Assembly: GCF_040639655.1 (NCBI RefSeq)
Contig: NZ_JBFAAI010000016.1
Span: forward strand, 124,001-188,000
DNA from: Actinoplanes sp040639655
GTDB lineage: Bacteria; Actinomycetota; Actinomycetes; Mycobacteriales; Micromonosporaceae
Direction: 5' to 3'
Length of the DNA stretch: 64,000 nt
Positions 1-8,402 of the stretch are shown piece after piece. The position numbers were made by a program, and so were the translations under genes. The notes under the pieces were generated by a model. That model saw nothing but the letters and a program-made list of their open reading frames with translations, made no database searches and was not told the origin of the DNA. Every line of letters starts with the position of its first letter. The stretch's first letter is position 1.

Positions 1-226
1 CGGGCTCGGTGCGGGCCTGCGCCTGCTGGAGCCGCTCGGTGAGCTCGGCGACCTCGGAGCGGGCCGCGGCGAGCTCCGAGTGGGCCTCGGCGAGCATGGC
101 TTGCGGCTCACCGACCGTGGCCCTCGTCTCGCCGGACCGGGCGCCGAAGTGCCAGGCCGCCCAGACGGTGAGGGCGACCGCAATCAGCGCCGCTGAAACA
201 GCGAGCAGATAAGCAGTGTCGGGCAT
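1..226 (-). CDS. N-terminal part of a membrane-anchored coiled-coil protein (possibly RmuC-like)
   Basis: The gene runs off the left edge, so only about 75 N-terminal residues are present. They begin at an ATG (complement of 224-226) with MPDTAYLLAVSAALIAVAL, one hydrophobic anchor at residues 5-24. After it comes an Ala/Glu/Arg-rich stretch with heptad character (AEAHSELAAARSEVAELTERL), which should form a coiled coil. An N-terminal anchor followed by a coiled coil is how RmuC (DNA recombination limiting protein) begins, but many other proteins share this design. The catalytic or diagnostic region is missing, so the family is only a guess. Confidence 0.55.
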   Translation of the reverse strand, partial: MPDTAYLLAVSAALIAVALTVWAAWHFGARSGETRATVGEPQAMLAEAHSELAAARSEVAELTERLQQAQARTEP

Positions 227-799
227 GAGCATCCTTGAGTCTTGGTGATGCGGCAATGTCCCGGGGTGGAGGGAATTTCACTCTAGTGAGCGGGCTATGC
301 ACGGCCAAGGCGTGAATTCCGTACCGGCATCGATCTGATGAAGTGGTCAACCTCGATGCTGAACCAGGTCATCTAAATGGGTGAGGCGACGGGTGACAAA
401 TGAACTCCACCAAGGTTATGGTCCCGATGGCCGCACCCTGCCCAGCATGCCAAATCACCCCAAAACACCGCACGGGCCGTAGCGCGCCGCCGACCGCACG
501 ACACCCGTCCGAGGGAACAACAATGAGCGAGGTTCCGCCGTCCCCGATTTCATTCGACGGTACCGGAACGTGAGAGCGCGCGATTCGCATTGAAGTCGCA
601 TCGATAATTTGTGAGTGACAATTCCGGGCGACCTCCGGCCGCGCCCGATCCTATTCGGTCGGCCGCCGACCGGCCCGCGCCGATCCCCCTCGCACGGGGG
701 AGCCGGTTCCCCCGCACAAGGGATCATTTTCCGCCGGACTCCGGCGAGTCTGGTTCCCGTAGCCGCCACCACCGCGGTGGCGCTGACGGGAGGACGACG
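227..799. other. Gene-free stretch upstream of a secreted-protein gene
   Basis: I find no convincing gene in these 570 bases. Open frames exist on both strands, but their composition is Arg/Pro-rich as expected for chance frames in GC-rich DNA. The region separates two divergent genes (start codons at 226 minus and 800 plus) and presumably carries both promoters. No clear -35/-10 pair with normal spacing stands out. The plus frame stays open upstream of 800 to 611, but that extension has no ribosome binding site and would bury the signal peptide. Confidence 0.4.
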
Positions 800-1399
800 A
801 TGAGGAACACCGCACGATGGGCCGTTGCGGCAGCCGCGATCCTGACGGTCGGGGCCGCGACCACTCCGGCGACCGCCGGTGACCGGGTCGCCCGGGTGAC
901 CGGCTCGGCCGAGTTCACCCTGCCGTTCTCACCCGACCAGGACATCCGGAAATTCACGTTCGACGCGCAGGCCGCGCCGTTCACCCGCCCGTTCCCCGGC
1001 CGTCCTCAGGGGAACCCGATGGACGCCACCGGGACCGTGCGGGTCTCCCACTACGTCCCCGACGCGAACCTCACCGTGACGTTCGAGGCCGCCGTCGACT
1101 GCATGATCACCAGCCCCGGGTTCGCGGGCGTGACCGCGATCGTCACCCGGGCCGACGAGCTGGCCAAGCACATGGTCGGCACCCGGGTGGGCTTCAGCGT
1201 GCAGGACGGCGGCCGGGGCGGGCGCGGCGACCGGCTCGGATACACCTGGTCAACGAGCGCCACCCAGGACGAGAACGGCGAGTGGGTCGAGTCGAAGGTC
1301 GGCACCTGCATGGTCCTGGCCCCGTTCGGCCCGGTCACCCGGGGCGATGTCACCGTCCGCCACGCCGAGCTGAGGCCGGACCCGCAGCCGGCCAGCTGA
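800..1399 (+). CDS. Secreted hypothetical protein
   Basis: 199 residues. I start at the ATG at 800 because GGGAGGA (789-795 region) precedes it at good spacing and a classical signal peptide follows: MRNTARWAVAAAAILTVGAA, with likely cleavage after TPATAG. The mature part is beta-rich and has just two cysteines (in VDCMITS and VGTCMVLAP) that could form one disulfide after export. A Gly/Arg-rich segment (GGRGGRGDR) lies between them. I do not recognise the family. The pattern resembles small actinobacterial exported proteins of about 170 residues with no known function. It stands alone, with no co-directional partner. Confidence 0.75.
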   Translation: MRNTARWAVAAAAILTVGAATTPATAGDRVARVTGSAEFTLPFSPDQDIRKFTFDAQAAPFTRPFPGRPQGNPMDATGTVRVSHYVPDANLTVTFEAAVDCMITSPGFAGVTAIVTRADELAKHMVGTRVGFSVQDGGRGGRGDRLGYTWSTSATQDENGEWVESKVGTCMVLAPFGPVTRGDVTVRHAELRPDPQPAS

Positions 1400-1463
1400 C
1401 CGGACCCGGATGGGTGGGACCGCCGCACCGCGGGGTGAGCCCACCCATCCGAGCGGCTGCAGT

Positions 1464-2063
1464 TCAGACCGGGGTCCTCACCTCGATGACGGTGCCGGTT
1501 CCCACCACCGGCACGCCCTCGTGCATGGTGATCGGCTGCCCCGGCTGAACACCACGCCAGCCGGACGGCACCAGGGGCGCCAGACGAATCGTGCTCGAGG
1601 CGCCCGGAGCGAGTTCCGGCACGTACTCCACCCACATGCGCGCCACCCGCAGGTCAGGATGCCCCGCCGCGGTGCGCTGCCCGACATCCCACAGGGGACG
1701 CAGCACGCCGTTGCCCGGGACAGCGGCCGTCCGGCCGCCCTCCGAGGGCGGGAGCAGCCACAGCTCCGCCCGGATGACTCCGTGGATGCTCTCCCAGCGT
1801 GCCCAGCGACACCAGGTCGCGGTGCCGGTCAGCCACATCAGATCGGCGGCCTCGATGAGCAGATCCCACCACTGAGGCGTTGGCTGCCACCCCTCGTCCA
1901 GGTCGGCGAGAACGTCGAGAGCGACCTCCCATTCGTTGTACTCGAGGTACTCACGCGCGTCGGCGACGGTCCCGCCCGCCTCGGTCACAGCGGTGGCCGG
2001 GACGAGATCGGCGGCCTCGGTCAGCAGTCGGACGACATCCACCCGGCCATTCTCGGACACCAC
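1464..2063 (-). CDS. Hypothetical protein with EF-Tu domain-3-like C-terminus, immunity-type N-terminus
   Basis: 199 residues, acidic and Trp-rich, cytoplasmic. The first 60 residues (…AREYLEYNEWEVALDVLADL) resemble the helical N-terminus of small actinobacterial immunity-type proteins. The last 60 residues (PELAPGASSTIRLAPL … PGQPITMHEG…GTGTVIEV) follow the pattern of the C-terminal beta-barrel of EF-Tu, PIAMDEG…GAGTV. Both resemblances are from memory of family patterns. The gene lies 13 bases downstream of a small membrane-protein gene on the same strand, so the two may be one transcript. No toxin gene is visible next to it, so an immunity role is speculative. Confidence 0.6.
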   Translation of the reverse strand: MVSENGRVDVVRLLTEAADLVPATAVTEAGGTVADAREYLEYNEWEVALDVLADLDEGWQPTPQWWDLLIEAADLMWLTGTATWCRWARWESIHGVIRAELWLLPPSEGGRTAAVPGNGVLRPLWDVGQRTAAGHPDLRVARMWVEYVPELAPGASSTIRLAPLVPSGWRGVQPGQPITMHEGVPVVGTGTVIEVRTPV

Positions 2064-2076
2064 GATCTCGGGCTGG

Positions 2077-2418
2077 TCAACTTGCTGACGGCATGATCGT
2101 CCTGGCCCGGTATTCGAACCACGCCGGGCCGGTGATGAGAATCGCCACGATCACCGCGCGGACGAGCGTGCCCGTCCTGCCCGCGTACAGCTGCCGGCGT
2201 GTCGGCAGGAAGACGGTGAGAAGCAGCAGATTCAACCAGGCGAACACACCGGCGACGGTCAGTGCGGCGCTGTGGTAGTTGGATCCTTGCGGGTGTGCCC
2301 CGCAGCGATCTCGAGGCGCCGGTCTGTCCTCGTCTACGTACATCTCGGGATCAGCTGGGTTCACGCCGGCCCCCACAGCAGCGGGCCGACCACCACCATG
2401 ATCACCAGGAGGGTTCAT
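2077..2418 (-). CDS. Small two-helix membrane protein
   Basis: 113 residues from the ATG at complement 2416-2418; an internal ATG at 2343 is an alternative start. The N-terminal 45 residues are polar and Pro/Gly/Asp-rich. Two hydrophobic helices follow, around residues 51-72 (AALTVAGVFAWLNLLLLTVF) and 83-101 (TGTLVRAVIVAILITGPAW), joined by a short basic loop. I do not recognise the family. It precedes the immunity-like gene by 13 bases on the same strand. The frame stays open further upstream, but that part would overlap the TSUP gene and looks like antisense composition. Confidence 0.5.
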   Translation of the reverse strand: MNPPGDHGGGRPAAVGAGVNPADPEMYVDEDRPAPRDRCGAHPQGSNYHSAALTVAGVFAWLNLLLLTVFLPTRRQLYAGRTGTLVRAVIVAILITGPAWFEYRARTIMPSAS

Positions 2419-2531
2419 CGACTGATGGTCATCGGCGGAGACTACGGTCTCCCGGGTCCACTCATGGCCCACGCTCAGATGGCGCCACGTGAGTGCGGCC
2501 GGTTCGATCCGGCGACGACAGGAGTTGTGCA

Positions 2532-3287
2532 GTGACGTCGTGGGAAGTGCTGGCCCTGGTCGCCGGCGGCGTGATGGCGGGCGCCGTGAACGCGATCGCC
2601 GGCGGCGGGTCGTTGATCGTCTTCCCGTTGCTTGTCGGGCTCGGCCTGCCCGGCGTGGCGGCCAATGTGAGCAACGCGCTGGCGGTCGCGCCGGGTTACG
2701 CCGCGAGCGCCGCCGCATCCCGGCCGGAGCTTTCCGCTCAGGGCCGGCGGGTCCTCGTCATCCTGCCCACGATCGTCGCCGGCACGCTGTGCGGCAGTGC
2801 GATCCTGCTGGTCACGCCGCGGGAGGTGTTCGATCTGGTGGTGCCGTTCCTGCTGCTGGCCGCGGCTCTCATGATGGCGCTGCAGGACCGGCTGCGGGCG
2901 CTGGCCGGGCACCCGGGCGACACCGGCCCCCGCCGGCAGACCGTGTTGCTGCAGGTGGCGGTCTTCGGCTGCGGGGTGTACGGCGGCTACTTCAACGCGG
3001 CGATGGGCGTGCTGCTGATCGCGATCCTGGCGCTCGTGCTGGACGAGCCGCTGCGCCGCATCAGTGCACTGAAGAACGTCTTCAGTGCCGTCGTCGGCAT
3101 CACCACGGTGCTGATCTACAGCGTCTTCGGCCCGGTGAACTGGGCCGTTGTCGCGGTCCTGGCCCCGGCCACCGTCGTCGGTGGCTATCTGGGCGCCCGC
3201 ATCGCCCGGCGGTTGCCGGGCGATGTCCTGCGCTGGACCATCGTCGTCTTCGCCACGGTCGTCGCACTGGTCCTGCTGTTCACCTGA
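2532..3287 (+). CDS. TSUP/TauE-SafE family sulfite exporter-like permease
   Basis: 251 residues, polytopic membrane protein with about 8 hydrophobic segments. The start is a GTG at 2532, preceded by ACAGGAG with 7-base spacing. The N-terminal half has the family signature GGVMAGAVNAIAGGGSLIVF, and its repeat (GVYGGYFNAAMGVLLIAILA) appears after residue 145, as expected for the duplicated TSUP fold. The family exports sulfite, sulfoacetate or other small organosulfur or carboxylic anions. The substrate here is not indicated, because no sulfur-metabolism gene is nearby. It appears to be a single-gene transcript that converges on the SnoaL-like gene. Confidence 0.85.
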   Translation: MTSWEVLALVAGGVMAGAVNAIAGGGSLIVFPLLVGLGLPGVAANVSNALAVAPGYAASAAASRPELSAQGRRVLVILPTIVAGTLCGSAILLVTPREVFDLVVPFLLLAAALMMALQDRLRALAGHPGDTGPRRQTVLLQVAVFGCGVYGGYFNAAMGVLLIAILALVLDEPLRRISALKNVFSAVVGITTVLIYSVFGPVNWAVVAVLAPATVVGGYLGARIARRLPGDVLRWTIVVFATVVALVLLFT

Positions 3288-3378
3288 GCCGCGGCCGGGA
3301 CAGCCTGCTTCCCTGAGCCGCGGCGGAGGCGACCTGCCTGGACCGCGGCCGGGGACCACCGGCCCACCCGGTCCGTGG

Positions 3379-3771
3379 CTAGGACGACGCGGCGACGGCC
3401 TCGCGCTGGATCTGCTCGAACTGGGCACCCATCGCCTCGGCCAGGGCGTTGGCACCGGACAGCGGGCGCACCATCACCATGATGCCGTCGATCAAACCGT
3501 TCTCGTCGATGTGCAGGAAGTCGCAGCCGTTGACGGCCTTGCCGCCGACGGTGGCCTCGAACACCAGTGCGTGGTCGCGGCCGCCGTCGATCTCGCGTAC
3601 GTATCGGAAGTCCTCGAAGACCCGCAGGGCGCCGCGCAGGATCGCCGCGGTGATGGCCTTGCCGGGGTACGGCTTGAAGGCGACGGGGCTGGTGAACACC
3701 ACGTCGTCGGCGAGCAGAGCCTCGATGGCGGCGCTGTCACGGGCCTCTACCGCCCGGCGAAACGCGTGCAT
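3379..3771 (-). CDS. SnoaL-like / NTF2-fold nuclear transport factor family protein
   Basis: 130 residues. The start ATG (complement 3769-3771) is fixed by a perfect AAGGAGGT (complement 3776-3783). The sequence MHAFRRAVEARDSAAIEALLADDVVFTS is the typical opening of the NTF2-like fold (alpha helix, then the first strand). Later parts such as ALVFEATVGGKAVNGCDFL and IDGIMVMVRPLSG match SnoaL-like proteins. Members include polyketide cyclases, hydrolases and ligand-binding proteins with a small hydrophobic pocket. The substrate is unknown. A 20-base inverted repeat lies just upstream of the ribosome binding site, which suggests tight control by a dimeric repressor. Confidence 0.8.
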   Translation of the reverse strand: MHAFRRAVEARDSAAIEALLADDVVFTSPVAFKPYPGKAITAAILRGALRVFEDFRYVREIDGGRDHALVFEATVGGKAVNGCDFLHIDENGLIDGIMVMVRPLSGANALAEAMGAQFEQIQREAVAASS

Positions 3772-3786
3772 TCGTACCTCCTTAGG

Positions 3787-3806
3787 GTAGTCAATTTGTT
3801 GACTAC
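3787..3806. promoter_or_regulatory. Perfect inverted repeat, putative repressor operator
   Basis: GTAGTCAA-TTTG-TTGACTAC: two perfect 8-base arms around a 4-base centre. It begins 15 bases upstream of the SnoaL-like start codon and just before its ribosome binding site. TAGTCAA/TTGACTA arms are typical of winged-helix (MarR/HxlR-type) or TetR operators. The assignment to a regulator type is inference, and no regulator gene is adjacent. Confidence 0.6.
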
Positions 3807-3929
3807 TCCCCGGAAGAGTATTGACCTTCGCTCCCGTCGTGCAACCCATCGCGGGGTAATGGAGGCCCGCGCCGTGCCGATGGGGACGAGACCTGGACCA
3901 GGGTGTCCGGGCCCGGCGGCCGAAAGGTG

Positions 3930-5870
3930 ATGATGGCGTCAGCGCGCGTGGCTTCGCGATGGCTGGTCGGCCTGCTCGCCGTCGTGCTGGCAGGGCTGTC
4001 CGGCTATGCGGTGTTCGGCAGCTGGCGCCAGGCCGCGATCGTGTCCGAGCTCGCGGCCGACAGCGCGAACACCGACGCCTACCAGCAGGCCGCCTATCTG
4101 GTCACCTGGGAGATGGCGCTGTTACAGGCGTCGCTGCGGGAACCGGACGGCGAGGAGCGCCGGCAGCTGCCTGCCGTGCATGCGCAGGCGCAGCGGGCCA
4201 TGGAGCACATGGCCGACGTGGACGTCGAGAACCGGTCGCTCACCACCGGGCTCGTCCGTGCCCACCAGGGCCTGCGGCCACGGATCACCGACTACCTGCG
4301 GCTGCTGGACCAGCACGACATGGCGGGCGCCGAGGAGGTTCTGGAGGACATGATCGAGCCGGCGACCGGCGCGATCATGAGCACTGTCCTGGCCGAACAA
4401 CAGCATCACCTGGGCGACCACGCCGACAAGCAGGCGGCCGGCCGGCGGGAGTCCGCACGACTGTTGTGGGGCAGCGCGCTGACCTTCGCGGTCAGCCTGG
4501 CCGTGCTCGTGCTGTTCGGCCTCTCCACACGGGCGCATCGCCGTCAGGTCGAGGTACTGGCCGCCACCGACGTGCTGACCGGTCTGCCGAACCGCACCGC
4601 GTTCACCGGCCGTACGAAACTCGCGCTGGCCGAGGATGCCAGCCACCGCCGCCGGCCGGACCGGCAGCGGCTGGGCCGGGCGACCGTGCTGGTGGTCAAC
4701 CTGGACGGCTTCCGTGACGTCAACGAACAGCTCGGCCACCGGATCGGGGACCGGCTGCTCACCTACGTCGCCCAGCGCCTGCGGGCCTCGGTACGCGAGC
4801 ACGACTTCGTCGCCCGGCTCGGCGGCGACGAGTTCGCGGTCCTGCTGCGCGACACCGACCCGGCCATCGGCGAGGACATCGCCGCCCGCCTGACCGACGC
4901 CTTCGACGCGCCGTTCGTCATCGACGACTTCACCGTCGACCTCGAGGTCAGCATCGGTGTGGCCACCGCCGCACCCGGCGAGGACGCCCCGGCCGTGCTG
5001 CGGCACGCCGACACGGCCATGAACGTGGCGAAACAGCAGCGTCTCGGCTTCCGCCGGTTCACAGCCGGAGCCACCGACGACAGCGGTGCCCGCCTCGGCC
5101 TGCTCGGCGACCTGCGCCGGGCCCTGGACACCGGCGACGAGATCACCCTTCACTACCAGCCGAAGACCGACCTGGCCACCGGCTCGCTGGCCGGTGTCGA
5201 GGCGCTCGCCCGGTGGCGGCACCCGGTCAAGGGACCGATCTCGCCGGGCGCGTTCATACCCGTGCTGGAAGCCACCACGCTGATCCACAAGTTCACCCAC
5301 CAGGTCCTGATCCAGGCGCTGACCCAGGCCCGCGCGTGGCTCGACGCCGGTCACCGGATCCCGGTCGCCGTGAACATCTCCACCCGGTCGCTGCTGGATG
5401 TCGGCTTCCCCGACCGGCTCGCCGCACTGCTGCGCCAGACCGGCGTTCCCGGTGACCACCTGTGCATCGAGGTCACCGAGCACAGCATCATGAGCGACCC
5501 GAACACCGCCATCGAGACCCTGCACCGCATCCGCGGTCTGGGCGTGAAGACGTCCGTCGACGACTACGGCACCGGCTACTCCTCGATGACGTACCTGCGG
5601 CTGCTGCCGCTGGACGAGCTGAAGATCGACCGTTCCTTCGTACGGGATCTGTGCCGCGACCACAGCAGCCGGGCCCTGGTCACCTCGACCGTCGAGCTCG
5701 GCCACAGCCTCGGGCTCAGCGTGGTCGCCGAGGGCATCGAGGATGCCGCCACCCTCACCGCACTGCGTGGCATCGGGTGCGACCTGGCCCAGGGTTTCCA
5801 TCTGGCCCGCCCGATGACGGCCGAGGCACTCACCGGGTCGCTGTCCCGGCCCGCCGCTCTGGCGGGCTGA
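3930..5870 (+). CDS. Membrane GGDEF-EAL protein (c-di-GMP cyclase/phosphodiesterase)
   Basis: 646 residues. The start is ATG 3930 (or the adjacent ATG 3933), after GAAAGG. A helix at about 10-30 and another at 179-200 flank an alpha-helical extracytoplasmic sensor domain of about 150 residues. The GGDEF domain has an intact GGDEF (about 298-302) and an upstream RxxD product-inhibition site (REHD, five residues before). The EAL domain carries EAL (424-426), the VNIS asparagine, IEVTE, VDDYGTGYSS and LKIDRSFV, that is, the metal and catalytic residues of active phosphodiesterases. Both domains look competent, so the net activity cannot be predicted. It makes or degrades c-di-GMP at the membrane in response to an unknown signal, and has no operon partner. 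Confidence 0.92.
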   Translation: MMASARVASRWLVGLLAVVLAGLSGYAVFGSWRQAAIVSELAADSANTDAYQQAAYLVTWEMALLQASLREPDGEERRQLPAVHAQAQRAMEHMADVDVENRSLTTGLVRAHQGLRPRITDYLRLLDQHDMAGAEEVLEDMIEPATGAIMSTVLAEQQHHLGDHADKQAAGRRESARLLWGSALTFAVSLAVLVLFGLSTRAHRRQVEVLAATDVLTGLPNRTAFTGRTKLALAEDASHRRRPDRQRLGRATVLVVNLDGFRDVNEQLGHRIGDRLLTYVAQRLRASVREHDFVARLGGDEFAVLLRDTDPAIGEDIAARLTDAFDAPFVIDDFTVDLEVSIGVATAAPGEDAPAVLRHADTAMNVAKQQRLGFRRFTAGATDDSGARLGLLGDLRRALDTGDEITLHYQPKTDLATGSLAGVEALARWRHPVKGPISPGAFIPVLEATTLIHKFTHQVLIQALTQARAWLDAGHRIPVAVNISTRSLLDVGFPDRLAALLRQTGVPGDHLCIEVTEHSIMSDPNTAIETLHRIRGLGVKTSVDDYGTGYSSMTYLRLLPLDELKIDRSFVRDLCRDHSSRALVTSTVELGHSLGLSVVAEGIEDAATLTALRGIGCDLAQGFHLARPMTAEALTGSLSRPAALAG

Positions 5871-5958
5871 CCGTCCCCGCGGGATGCCGATCGCGGCGCA
5901 CGCTCCCCACCGCCGCTCCACACCTTCGCGGCTCTTCGCGTTGCTGAGGGCCACTTCA

Positions 5959-5971
5959 CCTGTTAAACAGG
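5959..5971. promoter_or_regulatory. Short palindrome upstream of the acyltransferase gene
   Basis: CCTGTT-A-AACAGG, two perfect 6-base arms about 50 bases upstream of the acyltransferase start, in a less GC-rich patch that probably holds the promoter. It may be an operator. The short arm length leaves chance possible. Confidence 0.3.
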
Positions 5972-6019
5972 GTCAGTGCGGCCGCTGAACCGCGTTGGCT
6001 TGGACAGTGAGAGTGAGTC

Positions 6020-6682
6020 ATGGAACGCAGTCGTTCTGACGCCGTGCCCGGCACCGCCCCCCGCATCGCGCCGGTCTATCGAGCCGTCATGGCCGCGGCC
6101 TGGCCCGTGGTTCGCTGGTGGGGCCGCCTCGAGGTGGTCGGCCTGGACAACCTCCCCACGCACGGCGCGACGATCGTCCCCGCCAACCACGACAGTGCGT
6201 GGGATCCCGTGGTCATCGCGGCGGCCGCCCGCAAGCGCCGCCAGATCCAGGCCCTCGCCAAATCAACGCTCTGGAAGAATCCGCTGCTGCGCCGCGTCCT
6301 CGACGGGATGGGGCAGATCCCCGTCCGGCGCGGTCAGGCCGACATGGACGCGCTGGACGCCGCGATCCAGTGCCTCAACGCGGGCGGCTGTCTCGGCATC
6401 TTCCCGGAAGGCACCCGCTCCAAGGGCAGGCAACTGCGGGCCCGGAGCGGCACCGGACGCCTCGCCCAGGCCGTGCCGCAGGCCCGGATCGTCTGCGCGG
6501 CGGTCTCCGGGACCGTGGACATCGCCCGCTTCCCGCGACGCCCGCGGCTAAAGGTGACATTCTTCGAGCCCACACCGTCGCCGCCGTCGGAATCCGCCAT
6601 CGAGCTGTCCACCAGGCTGACCGCCGAACTGCGGGCCGTCGCGCCGATCGCCGGAGGACGAGCCGAGCCGGCCGGAAGGTGA
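6020..6682 (+). CDS. 1-acyl-sn-glycerol-3-phosphate acyltransferase (PlsC family)
   Basis: 220 residues; ATG 6020 follows GAGTGAG. Motif I is the HX4D catalytic pair in PANHDSAWDPVV (residues about 55-66). Motif III is IFPEGTRSKG, the glycerophosphate-binding segment. Motif II-type GQIPVRRG lies between. The family transfers a fatty acyl group to the sn-2 position of lysophosphatidate at the inner face of the membrane in phospholipid synthesis. Actinomycete paralogues can act on other lyso-lipids, so the exact acceptor is open. It is a single gene followed by a strong hairpin. Confidence 0.88.
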   Translation: MERSRSDAVPGTAPRIAPVYRAVMAAAWPVVRWWGRLEVVGLDNLPTHGATIVPANHDSAWDPVVIAAAARKRRQIQALAKSTLWKNPLLRRVLDGMGQIPVRRGQADMDALDAAIQCLNAGGCLGIFPEGTRSKGRQLRARSGTGRLAQAVPQARIVCAAVSGTVDIARFPRRPRLKVTFFEPTPSPPSESAIELSTRLTAELRAVAPIAGGRAEPAGR

Positions 6683-6697
6683 CGTCCCGGCCGGCTC
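6665..6697 (+). terminator. Hairpin at the end of the acyltransferase gene
   Basis: GAGCCGGCCGG (6665-6675) pairs perfectly with CCGGCCGGCTC (6687-6697), giving an 11-base stem with an 11-base loop that spans the stop codon. There is no U-run, as is common for actinomycete terminators. Confidence 0.55.
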
Positions 6698-6710
6698 TAG
6701 CGGTGATCGT

Positions 6711-7067
6711 TTACGCCGGCGCGTACGCCCTCACTTCGAGCAGACCGACTGAGGCGGTTCCGCTTGCCTGCAGCACCACGCGGAGCCGGGTGGTGCTCAC
6801 CGGCGTGAAGGTGACCGTCTTGTAGGCGTTCGCGGTCACCGGATAGCCGCTGCCGGCGGCCACGTCGACTCCCACGCCGAGGTGTAGGGTGTTCCCGGCG
6901 ACCCAGCCACCACCGTTGGAGTGCCAGCGGCCGCCGTTGGCCGCCGCCGGCTTGACGTGACCGGGCTCGAACCCGGACGGCGTGGCACCGGAGATCCGGA
7001 ACTCGTACGGGAACCGGCGCGCCCTGGGGTAGCCGTCCAGGAACCCGCACTTCGGCACCTTCGGCAA
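6711..7067 (-). pseudogene. Remnant of a secreted glycosidase C-terminal beta-sandwich domain
   Basis: Open frame of 118 codons without a signal peptide or a clear ribosome binding site. Residues about 80-116 (YPVTANAYKTVTFTPVSTTR…LRVVL…VGLLEVRAY) match the pattern NTYNxVTFxPVxTTxLRLxVQ seen at the C-terminal ends of secreted actinomycete glycosidases such as GH43/GH127-like enzymes. Nothing upstream encodes the catalytic part, so I read it as a gene remnant. A short independent carbohydrate-binding protein is less likely, given the absence of an export signal. Confidence 0.4.
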
Positions 7068-7138
7068 GATTTCGGAGTGATGAACGCAGAACGTCGCCGC
7101 CCGACCGATCGACCCGGCGGCGACGTGACGATCCTTGC

Positions 7139-8374
7139 TCAGGGTGCGGTCCAGCCGGCCGGGATCTGGCCGACACGTACGCGCTGAGGATGGTCACCGA
7201 CCGGCACGGAGGCGACCGCCCGGCCGGTGGCGAAACTGATCGCTGTCACCCTGTCGGCGCCCGCCTCCGAGATGACGCAGTCGCGGCCGTCCGCGCTCAC
7301 CGTTGCCCAGTACGGCTTGATCGCGGTGACCAGCGGCCCCGGATCGAGGGAGGCACGGTCGACGACGGTGACGTAGTCGTCCATGGTTCCGGCGACGCAG
7401 AGTTTCGCCCCGTCCCGGCTGATCGACAGGCCGTGGTGGCGTGAGTCGTTCACCCAGGTGGTGCGGTCGGAGTCGGTGGCCGGGTTCTGCGGCAGCTCGC
7501 GCACCCGGGTGATCTTGTCCGTGGACGCGTCGTACTCGACGAGACCCGCGAAGAAGGAAACCTGGAAGTAGAGCTTGGACTCGTCCGGGGTGAAGACGGC
7601 GGGACGGACGGCGTCGGACAGGTCGGACCGGCCGAAGGCGTCCAGCCGGGGCCGCATGTCGATCGTCTTGACCACCTTGAACGTGCTGGTGTCGGCCACC
7701 GTGATCTTCCGGTTGCCCTTGGTGAAGTCCAGCCACGGGGCGTCGAGGTCGGTGTTGACCTCGCCGATCGACATGTTCCACAGGTAGCGGCCGCCGCCGG
7801 TATAGACGTTCTCGTGCGGCTTGTCGCCGGTACCGAAGGAGCCGAGCTGACGGCCGGTGACGATGTCCAGCACGTGGACGGTGTTGCCGGTGGAGGCCGA
7901 CACCGCGACGGTACGGCCGTCCGGCGACACCGACATGTGGTCGGAACGGAAACCACTGACCGGGAACCGCCAGCGCAGCGCCCCGGTCGCCAGGTCGATC
8001 GAGACCACGTCGGCGAAGCTCGGCCGGGAGACGACCAGGGCGTCACCCGCCGGCGTGGTGTACATGTCGTCGACGAGCTGGTCGTGCCCCTCCCCCGGCC
8101 CCTGCTGGATGCCGAGGTAGAAAGCCAGCTTGATCGGATTGAGGTAGATCTCGGTGAGCCGCTGCGTCCGGTCCGGGACGACCGAGAGGCGGCCGATGCG
8201 GGTGTAGGCGCCCTTGGCCTCGATGACGTCGACAGTGCCTTCCCAGTTGTTGCCAACGAACATCACCGGCCGCAGGGCGGGCGCCGCGCTCGCCGGCACG
8301 GTGGCGGCACCGGCCACGAGCAACCCACCGAGGGCAGCCGCGGCCAGGCCTTTCAGGACTGAGGGTGAATCCAC
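7139..8374 (-). CDS. Secreted YncE/NHL-like beta-propeller protein
   Basis: 411 residues with a signal peptide (LKGLAAAALGGLLVAGAATV, Ala-x-Ala site near residue 30). The mature protein shows repeated blade patterns: VVSIDLATGALRW, HMSVSPDGRTVAVSAS, HVLDIVTGRQLGSF, RPAVFTPDESKLYFQVS, GLSISRDGAKLCVAG and WATVSADGRDCVISE. This is the PQQ/YncE-type seven-bladed propeller found in surface or periplasmic binding proteins. No catalytic motif is recognisable. It appears monocistronic. A perfect inverted repeat stands 29 bases upstream of its start codon, so the gene is probably repressed by a TetR-type protein. Confidence 0.8.
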   Translation of the reverse strand: MDSPSVLKGLAAAALGGLLVAGAATVPASAAPALRPVMFVGNNWEGTVDVIEAKGAYTRIGRLSVVPDRTQRLTEIYLNPIKLAFYLGIQQGPGEGHDQLVDDMYTTPAGDALVVSRPSFADVVSIDLATGALRWRFPVSGFRSDHMSVSPDGRTVAVSASTGNTVHVLDIVTGRQLGSFGTGDKPHENVYTGGGRYLWNMSIGEVNTDLDAPWLDFTKGNRKITVADTSTFKVVKTIDMRPRLDAFGRSDLSDAVRPAVFTPDESKLYFQVSFFAGLVEYDASTDKITRVRELPQNPATDSDRTTWVNDSRHHGLSISRDGAKLCVAGTMDDYVTVVDRASLDPGPLVTAIKPYWATVSADGRDCVISEAGADRVTAISFATGRAVASVPVGDHPQRVRVGQIPAGWTAP

Positions 8375-8402
8375 GTGGTGACTCCCATCAATGCGTACGA
8401 CT

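Noticed and set aside
3288..3378. Three imperfect copies of a roughly 28-base unit containing GCCGCGGC between the TSUP and SnoaL-like genes
   Set aside because: The copies differ in length and sequence and lie between convergent genes. They may add to termination, but I see no specific function.
4122..5954. A 610-codon minus-strand open frame opposite the GGDEF-EAL gene
   Set aside because: It mirrors the codon bias of the real plus-strand gene and has no recognisable domain or ribosome binding site.
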